Assembly: GCA_036676195.1 (NCBI GenBank) | Contig: JAKFDK010000035.1 | Location: 44,547-108,546, forward strand | DNA from: JAKFDK01 sp036676195 | GTDB taxonomy: Bacteria > Bacillota > Sulfobacillia > Symbiobacteriales > ZC4RG38 | Direction of reading: 5' to 3' | DNA: 64,000 nt | Notes under the pieces: generated by a model | The model's input: the letters and a program-made list of their open reading frames with translations, nothing else | Told to the model about the DNA's origin: nothing | Database searches by the model: none | Shown here: one piece after another, positions 58,924 to 64,000 of the stretch | How positions within the stretch are numbered: position 1 is the first letter of the stretch | How the letters are laid out: every line of letters begins with the position of its first letter | Made by a program: the position numbers and the translations under genes

Positions 58924-59817
58924 TTACTCGGCCAGTCGCGCTTCAGTCGTGGCAATGCGTTGCTGCAGGGCGTTCGCCCGATTGATCGCCAACGGCCACT
59001 GAGCCTTGATGCCACAATTCAGTGCCTGTGTGGCAAACATCTGCGCCTCATCGAAGTGACCCAAGTCTGTGGCGTTCAGACCTGCAATCCAGGCACACTC
59101 AGACCGATGGGTATCATCCACCCCCGGACGACCAGGCTCAAATAGCTCACGGCAGTGGCTCATTGAGACCCCGGTCTGCCCAATCATCCGGTAGTAGTGT
59201 GCCTTATCTACAATGAGTGCGTTGCGGATATATTGGTCATCGGGATGGTTGGAAACGTAGCTCTCCAACTGATGAAGATAGGGAAGTGCTGCATGGGCAC
59301 GGTCCAGCATCAACTGGCAGTCCACAATATTGCGCCAGCACCATGCCGTCAAGTTTTGTGGGCCACGCTCATCAAACAGGTTGGCTGCCTGCCGGTAAGA
59401 AGCAATGGCGTCGGAGTATTGCCGGCGACGGAACAAGTTTTGACCGGTGGCGAAAATCGCCTTGGGCTCTAACTGGTTACCTTTGGATGTGTTTGCCTTT
59501 TCCTCCATGAATACATTCAAATGTTCCATTGCTTGGGGCGTATCACCGAGTTCTGTCAGCGTGATCCCCAGGGAAAAGTGTGCCTCCGCGACCAGGTGCT
59601 TGAGGCCGGCTGACTCTGCCAGGCTGAGGGCTTTTTCCCCGCAACTCTTGGCGGCGTATAGGTCATTCAACTTGTAGTAGACTGACGAAGCAAGACGGTA
59701 GGCTTCAGCTAGTTCGACGTGGGTGCACTCCTCCGAGTGAATCAGGCGTTCCAACTCGGCCCTCGCCTGGCAGAACAGGCCCTGGCTGATCAGGTCCCGA
59801 ACCTGGGCGCAGGCCAT
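58924..59817 (-). CDS. Tetratricopeptide-repeat protein
   Basis: The 297 residues consist almost wholly of helical repeats. TPR-like units include ELAEAYRLASSVYYKLNDLYAA, LVAEAHFSLGITLTELGDTP, AIFATGQNLFRRRQYSDAIA, LTAWCWRNIVDCQLMLDRA and ALIVDKAHYYRMIGQTGVS. There is no helix-turn-helix, signal peptide or membrane segment, so it would act in the cytoplasm through protein or peptide contacts. The ATG is six bases after AAGGAGG. On the same strand a secreted-peptide gene follows, while on both sides plus-strand CoA-catabolic genes run. Confidence 0.8.
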   Translation of the reverse strand: MACAQVRDLISQGLFCQARAELERLIHSEECTHVELAEAYRLASSVYYKLNDLYAAKSCGEKALSLAESAGLKHLVAEAHFSLGITLTELGDTPQAMEHLNVFMEEKANTSKGNQLEPKAIFATGQNLFRRRQYSDAIASYRQAANLFDERGPQNLTAWCWRNIVDCQLMLDRAHAALPYLHQLESYVSNHPDDQYIRNALIVDKAHYYRMIGQTGVSMSHCRELFEPGRPGVDDTHRSECAWIAGLNATDLGHFDEAQMFATQALNCGIKAQWPLAINRANALQQRIATTEARLAE

Positions 59818-59988
59818 CCAAATCCTCCTTCCAGCTGCCGTTGTTTTTGCCTTTATCAGGGTTCGTTGGAGTATGTTAGATCCCTTCTAGGAATCGCTCG
59901 CCATCTCTCGACAACGGTAAGTACGACCGCACGCAGAAATTCGTCTCTTTTTGGAGACACCCGGACTCCGTCGATGCAGTAGTAAGTT

Positions 59989-60016
59989 TTGCTTGTGCGG
60001 GCAGAATGAGTATAAT
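59989..60016 (+). promoter_or_regulatory. Promoter of the thiolase gene
   Basis: TTGCTT (59989..59994) and a perfect TATAAT (60011..60016) with a 16-bp spacer, 80 bp upstream of the start codon. The TPR gene is transcribed the other way from the same region. Confidence 0.65.
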
Positions 60017-60095
60017 TGGATCTTGAATAACAGGTTCTAAAGCTTTACGTTCCCGCCAATCGCCTCCACATATAACCAGTTAGGAGCGGTATATT

Positions 60096-61301
60096 GTGCA
60101 GCATGAAGCCATGATCATAGATGCCGTGCGAACTCCCATCGGCCGGTATGGCGGTGCATTGAAGGATATTCGTCCTGATGACCTGGCCGCATTGGTCATC
60201 AAGGCTTTGCTGGAGCGCAATCCGCAGGTTCTGCCTGCTTCTGTGGAAGATGTGTATTTCGGCGCGGCCAACCAGGCCGGCGAAGATAACCGAAATGTAG
60301 CCCGCATGGCTGCCCTCCTTGCCGGTCTGCCCGAAACGGTCGGCGGCGCCACGGTGAACCGACTTTGCGGGTCCGGTATGGAGGCCATTCACGCGGCCGC
60401 CCGCGGCATTTGGGCTGGTGAGGGCACCGTTTATGTCAGCGGCGGCACGGAATCAATGACCAGGGCACCCTTTGTCATGCCCAAGGCGGGCGAAGCCTGG
60501 AGCCGCAAGACAGAAATCTACGACACCACCATCGGCTGGCGGTTTGTTAATCCCAAGCTGGCGGACATGCACTACCCGTATAGCATGGGTGAGACGGCCG
60601 AGAATGTGGCCGAGCGCCTGCAAATCAGCCGGGAGGAGCAGGACCGTTTCGCTCTGACCAGCCAGCAGCGTGCGGTGGCAGCCATCAATGCCGGAAAGTT
60701 CAAGGATGAAATCATCCCTGTACCGGTGCCTGGCCGTAAGAACGAGGTCACTCTGGTGGATACCGATGAGCATCCGCGCCCGGACATCACCCTGGAGAAG
60801 CTGGCCAAGCTGGGGCCGGTCTTCAGAAAGGGTGGCACCGTCACAGCAGGGAACTCCAGTGGTGTCAATGACGGCGCCTCTGCTGTACTGCTGATGTCCG
60901 GGGAGCATGCCAGGGCCCTGGGCCTCAGGCCTTTGGCCCGGGTGGTATCGACTGCGACTGCCGGTGTGGACCCGGCCATGATGGGTCTGGGCCCCATTCC
61001 GGCGACCCGTAAGGCACTGCAGCGTGCAGGCCTGACCCCGGATCAGTTGGACGTGGTAGAACTGAACGAAGCTTTCGCTTCCCAGTCACTGGCCTGCATG
61101 CGTGAACTGCAACTGGATCCGGAAAAGGTGAACGTAAACGGCGGCGCCATCGCCCTGGGGCATCCTCTGGGTTGCAGCGGCGCGCGCGTAGTGACCACCC
61201 TGGTGCACGAGTTGAAGCGCAGGGGCGGTCGCTACGGCCTGGCCACTATGTGTATCGGCGTCGGCCAGGGTATTGCCACAGTAGTTGAATTGGTCCAATA
61301 A
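60096..61301 (+). CDS. Acetyl-CoA acetyltransferase (thiolase)
   Basis: The thiolase joins or splits acyl-CoA and acetyl-CoA. The 401 residues show the acylated Cys in TVNRLCGSGMEAIH (about residue 91), the His in GGAIALGHPLGCSGAR and the second Cys in TMCIGVGQG, complete for the family. The GTG start is nine bases after TAGGAG. With the crotonases and dehydrogenase it completes a beta-oxidation cycle. Confidence 0.95.
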   Translation: MQHEAMIIDAVRTPIGRYGGALKDIRPDDLAALVIKALLERNPQVLPASVEDVYFGAANQAGEDNRNVARMAALLAGLPETVGGATVNRLCGSGMEAIHAAARGIWAGEGTVYVSGGTESMTRAPFVMPKAGEAWSRKTEIYDTTIGWRFVNPKLADMHYPYSMGETAENVAERLQISREEQDRFALTSQQRAVAAINAGKFKDEIIPVPVPGRKNEVTLVDTDEHPRPDITLEKLAKLGPVFRKGGTVTAGNSSGVNDGASAVLLMSGEHARALGLRPLARVVSTATAGVDPAMMGLGPIPATRKALQRAGLTPDQLDVVELNEAFASQSLACMRELQLDPEKVNVNGGAIALGHPLGCSGARVVTTLVHELKRRGGRYGLATMCIGVGQGIATVVELVQ

Positions 61302-61348
61302 CGCCGTCTCCGACCCTTGCAATAACTGGGATGGAGGAGAGGATACCT

Positions 61349-61669
61349 GTGGACTTTGTCAATGCGGTAGAGATGAAACGCTTTAGCTCGGACAAGTATC
61401 AGAAGGTGAATCTATTCGAAACGCCCCTGTCCGCCATGGACGTGTACTGCCTGCAGCCGGGCCAGGCGCAGAAAGTCCATACCCATGCGGGGAGCGACAA
61501 GTACTATTTCGTGTTAGAAGGCACGGCTACCATTCAGATTGGCCAGGAAGAAAGGGATCTGGGGCCAGGCTGGTCAGCGTTGGCCCGCCCGGGCGTGGAG
61601 CACGGGATTACGAATCGGAGCGCCGGCTCCGTCTCGGTGCTGGTTTTCCAGGCGCCAAAGACTTTTTGA
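61349..61669 (+). CDS. Cupin-domain protein
   Basis: This protein has 106 residues in a single cupin fold. The metal-site motifs are HTHAGSDKYYFVLEG (G-x5-H-x-H-x3/4-E-like) and the second motif PGVEHGITNRS. The GTG start is nine bases after GGAGGAG. Cupins of this size may bind a metal and act as small dioxygenases or isomerases; the role is unknown. It follows the thiolase gene closely and probably shares its transcript. Confidence 0.8.
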   Translation: MDFVNAVEMKRFSSDKYQKVNLFETPLSAMDVYCLQPGQAQKVHTHAGSDKYYFVLEGTATIQIGQEERDLGPGWSALARPGVEHGITNRSAGSVSVLVFQAPKTF

Positions 61670-61736
61670 CTTCTCCGCCCCGGGGCACCTGCCGGGAGGT
61701 AGCCAACGGCGCCATTGAAGCAGGGAGCGGTTCCCG

Positions 61737-61808
61737 GTGGACGGGCTCGTGCTCCGCGGCGGTGAACTGCTGCCGGTTGAAAACATCCCCAAACTCTATC
61801 AGTCGTAG
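61737..61808 (+). CDS. Possible 23-residue peptide gene
   Basis: A GTG nine bases after AGGGAG opens a frame coding VDGLVLRGGELLPVENIPK and four more residues, ending at TAG two bases before a strong terminator. It could be a real small peptide of the cupin transcript, or a remnant of the end of a lost gene. Support is limited to the ribosome-like site and the terminator. Confidence 0.3.
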   Translation: MDGLVLRGGELLPVENIPKLYQS

Positions 61809-61810
61809 GA

Positions 61811-61840
61811 AAAAGGCCGGCGCACCGCCGGCCTTTTTTA
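61811..61840. terminator. Bidirectional terminator after the cupin region
   Basis: GGCCGGCG / CGCCGGCC with a 3-base loop is flanked by AAAA and TTTTTTATTTTG, so it is strong on the plus strand. It ends the thiolase-cupin unit. Confidence 0.92.
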
Positions 61841-61931
61841 TTTTGTTTCGGCTTTCTTCTGGTAAAAGGAGGAAACCAACCAGTTGGATAGAATTGGTAT
61901 TTTGGCCAGAAGTGAAATGGAGGGACAGCGG

Positions 61932-62120
61932 ATGGGTGTGTGGGTGAGGAAACTGGTGCGTAACCAGCGGGGGAGCCAGACGGTCGAATGGATGGCGCTG
62001 ACGCTGGTCGTACTCACGCTGGGCACGATCCTGGTTTCGGCCGTCAAAAACCATAAAGGGTTGCCTGACAAGTTTACGGCCGCCATCGGTCGGATGATCG
62101 ATTCGGCCTCCGGCAAGTAA
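61932..62120 (+). CDS. Flp-type (class IVb) pilin-like protein
   Basis: A 62-residue protein with an ATG seven bases after GGAGGG. A basic leader ends in RNQRG, followed by SQTVEWMALTLVVLTLGTIL, in which Gly is the cleavage site for a prepilin peptidase, Glu is at +5 and an aromatic residue is at +6. This is the Flp pilin pattern. No tad or flp assembly genes lie in the window, so it is an orphan here. A TTG start 48 bases upstream, behind AAAGGAGG, would give a longer leader. Confidence 0.72.
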   Translation: MGVWVRKLVRNQRGSQTVEWMALTLVVLTLGTILVSAVKNHKGLPDKFTAAIGRMIDSASGK

Positions 62121-62135
62121 CAAGCACACATCCTA

Positions 62136-63827
62136 CTACTTGTCTTTACGCCCGCAGCATTGCTTGAACTTCCTGCCACTCCCGCAGGGGCAGGGGCTAT
62201 TGATATCCATAGCTGCGTGCTCCCGGGCGTGTTGCAGTTCCATCAATTGCTTGGCGGCCCACGGAGTGTGCCCAAACAGTTCCCAACGCGCCGTATGGTT
62301 CCAAAGGTCAATCAGGGCGTCCTTCAGCCGCTGACCCGGCTCCAGCCCCTGGTCGATCGCAGAGGACAGCCACTCCCGAAATGCGTCGAGGGCTACCCTG
62401 GCACCCCGGATAGCCATCTGCAGGTCAGCAATCCGCTCCGGCTGGGCAAGGGCCTGGGGCAGAAGCTGTAACAGCCCGCGGGCAGCATCATCCTCCTGCC
62501 CTGTCCAGGCCTGTTGGGCCAGGCCGCGGGCAGCCAGAGCCATATTGCGCAGCGGCAGTACGGCCGGCTGTACCCCCAGTTCTACGCGGTGTTCCAGCAA
62601 GGCTGCCACGTTTTCCACCTGGGGGAGAGCCACGATCCGGGGGGCATGAATGGCGAAACGTCCGTCGGCCTTCAGTGCCGCCCACAGGACATCCATCTTG
62701 GGCGGTGCCAGCAAACCGGCCAGGCTCACTATACTGATCAGGTGTTGCAAGCTTAACGCCCCGTAATAATGCAGGGCACCATAACAGTAATCTGTATACC
62801 GTTGCAGGGCAACTTCCGGCGGACGCTGGAACAACTGGTCGGCCAGGGTCTGGAACTGCTCGTACATGAACCAGTCCAGCCCGCCCGGATCCGTCTCCTC
62901 CTGCTCGGCCAGGCGTTCCAGGCCCTGCCTGGTCCACTCCCGAGCCAGGTCACTCAGTCCGCCCTCAGCCAGCGTGCGGGTACCGGCCAGCAGGTCAGCC
63001 TCGGGGTCGGTGGCCACAGGCTCCGGTGGCGTAGTTTCCGGACCCGCATCGCCCAGGCGGGCGAGGGCCACCCGGCAGAGCGCCCAGCCCGACCGGGCGA
63101 TTCCCGGCTCAGACAGTTCCGCGTGGAGCAGCGGGATGAACGCCGGTTCTCCATAGCGTCCCAGTCCCTCAGCCAGCCAGGCCCGCTCCCCGGCAGGCGC
63201 TGCCAACCATGATTCCTGCAGGGCCGCACTGACCTCAGGCAGCCGCGGCAGGCGGCTCATTGCGCCATACAGAGCACTGCGCAAAATGCCGTCGGTGGCC
63301 CGGCCCAGGGCAGCCCGCACCGGCGCCAGGGCAGCCACTCCTACCCGACCCAGCGCTTCACCCGCAGCAACGCGAATGGTCGGATCGTTGGAGGCCAGCC
63401 CGGCAAGCAGAATCGGGACTGCTTCGGGGTTGGCCCAGCGGCTGAGTATATCCAGAGCGCCTATGGTCGTATACCCGGTGCCCCAGAATGGTTCGTCCGG
63501 TTCAGCCATCACCCGCTCGGCCAGACCCGCGAGGGTCTCGCCTTCTACCCCCTCACGCTCCAGCCGGCGTATCAACTCCTCGGACCAGACCCTTGCCACG
63601 GTGCCACCGCTGTTGATGGCTGATTCATCCAGATGCGTGAGCAAATCGGCCAGGGGGACCTCCCCTGCATACTGACGCGGCGTCTGACCACCCAGTTCCG
63701 GCCTGGGTGCATCTGCCCATCGGGTGTACACATCCTCATGTGCCTCGGCCGTTCGGGCGTCGGGTAACCCGGCGGCTAATGCCGCCCGCTCCAGCAAAAA
63801 ATCCATTCGTTCCGCAGACACAGACAT
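62136..63827 (-). CDS. HEAT-repeat protein with C-terminal SEC-C zinc motif
   Basis: This 563-residue protein has HEAT-like helical repeats in its first half (IGALDILSRWANPEAVPIL, IRVAAGEALGRVGVAALAPV, ILRSALYGAMSRLPRLPEV), a long helical second half and a C-terminal SEC-C zinc finger, SPCPCGSGRKFKQCCGR (CxC-x8-CC). SEC-C is known from the end of SecA and from many bacterial proteins that touch ribosomes or nucleic acids. The ATG follows GGGGG by eight bases. Function is not known. It is convergent with the pilin gene, 15 bp away. Confidence 0.82.
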   Translation of the reverse strand: MSVSAERMDFLLERAALAAGLPDARTAEAHEDVYTRWADAPRPELGGQTPRQYAGEVPLADLLTHLDESAINSGGTVARVWSEELIRRLEREGVEGETLAGLAERVMAEPDEPFWGTGYTTIGALDILSRWANPEAVPILLAGLASNDPTIRVAAGEALGRVGVAALAPVRAALGRATDGILRSALYGAMSRLPRLPEVSAALQESWLAAPAGERAWLAEGLGRYGEPAFIPLLHAELSEPGIARSGWALCRVALARLGDAGPETTPPEPVATDPEADLLAGTRTLAEGGLSDLAREWTRQGLERLAEQEETDPGGLDWFMYEQFQTLADQLFQRPPEVALQRYTDYCYGALHYYGALSLQHLISIVSLAGLLAPPKMDVLWAALKADGRFAIHAPRIVALPQVENVAALLEHRVELGVQPAVLPLRNMALAARGLAQQAWTGQEDDAARGLLQLLPQALAQPERIADLQMAIRGARVALDAFREWLSSAIDQGLEPGQRLKDALIDLWNHTARWELFGHTPWAAKQLMELQHAREHAAMDINSPCPCGSGRKFKQCCGRKDK

Positions 63828-63963
63828 GGGGCTAGCCCCCTTGCACCTAATCACCAGCCATTTACATTCTGTTCGCCAGAAAGGTATTCCAATCCTACCC
63901 CCGCCGCCAGTCATACCGATCGTGAGCGCTATGTCGGCTGTCCCGCAATGCCCGAAGTCGTGA

Positions 63964-63969
63964 TATAAT
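63964..63969 (+). promoter_or_regulatory. Extended -10 of a promoter at the right edge
   Basis: TGATATAAT on the plus strand is an extended -10 (TGn-TATAAT). A GAGGTG at 63991..63996 may be the ribosome site of a gene starting at or beyond the edge. Confidence 0.5.
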
Positions 63970-64000
63970 GGGTGCAGTTGGATACCGAGTGAGGTGTTTC

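Noticed and set aside
61608..62129. Minus-strand 173-codon frame over the cupin end and pilin
   Set aside because: It has no ribosome site, crosses a terminator and overlaps better-supported plus-strand genes.

Overview
The window is a stretch of GC-rich bacterial chromosome that looks like an endospore-forming Firmicute (Bacillota). The evidence is the gene content: sporulation-linked lonB, ylbJ and splB, a T-box leader in front of valS, a GlnR/TnrA-type MerR regulator with its operator, and Bacillota-type gene order (folC-SPOR-DUF4321, tig-clpP-clpX-lonB-lon-ysxC, pgk-tpi-gpmI-eno-secG-rnr-smpB-ssrA). Frequent GTG and TTG starts behind strong AGGAGG-type ribosome sites, and the high GC, would suit a Symbiobacterium-like lineage; that placement is inference. 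No rRNA, CRISPR array, insertion sequence or prophage was seen.

Layout. 1-9.0 kb (all minus strand): DUF4321, SPOR protein, folC, T-box-controlled valS, two GNAT acetyltransferases, a PrsW-like protease and a MarR regulator. 9.0-18.5 kb: ysxC, lon, lonB, an EamA transporter, clpX, clpP and tig, a protein quality-control block. 18.6-19.6 kb: six tRNA genes served by three apparent promoters. 19.6-23.4 kb: a phosphoesterase, rdgB, a second MarR and a large cell-wall amidase. 23.5-28.9 kb: ssrA (tmRNA), smpB, a compact encapsulin shell gene, rnr with a long basic tail, a small membrane protein and ppa. 29-33 kb: splB, ylbJ, secG and a membrane pseudokinase. 33-41 kb: the glycolytic genes eno, gpmI, tpiA and pgk, interrupted by two plus-strand genes (a MocR-type regulator and a methyltransferase). 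41-46.4 kb: LysR, rpoN (sigma-54), a small Pro-rich protein, glnA and glnR. 46.5-49.9 kb: pstSCAB. 49.9-52 kb: a P-loop/Asp23 fusion and an unknown Zn-finger protein. 52-54.8 kb (plus strand): cysteine desulfurase and thiI. 54.9-61.7 kb: a CoA-ester catabolic block (EthD-like, two crotonases, 3-hydroxyacyl-CoA dehydrogenase, thiolase, cupin), into which a minus-strand TPR-protein/secreted-peptide cassette is set. 61.9-63.8 kb: an orphan Flp-type pilin and a HEAT/SEC-C protein.

How the genes fit together. RNase R, SmpB and tmRNA form the trans-translation pathway, and Lon, LonB and ClpXP degrade its tagged products. The tmRNA tag reads ANNNRQMALAA. GlnR has a perfect TGTNA-N7-TNACA site just downstream of its own promoter and probably controls the glnRA unit. 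The crotonase-dehydrogenase-thiolase set can carry out the last steps of beta-oxidation or phenylacetate-type degradation.

Most unusual items: (1) a TPR protein without a DNA-binding domain followed by a 48-residue gene for a signal-peptide-bearing peptide, a layout like Rap-Phr signalling cassettes; (2) an orphan, shortened encapsulin between rnr and smpB; (3) a tmRNA whose T-loop lacks the usual TTCRA sequence; (4) a pseudokinase with every catalytic motif lost; (5) a P-loop/Asp23 fusion protein. Start codons were chosen from ribosome-site spacing and family length and are inferences. No homology search was run.
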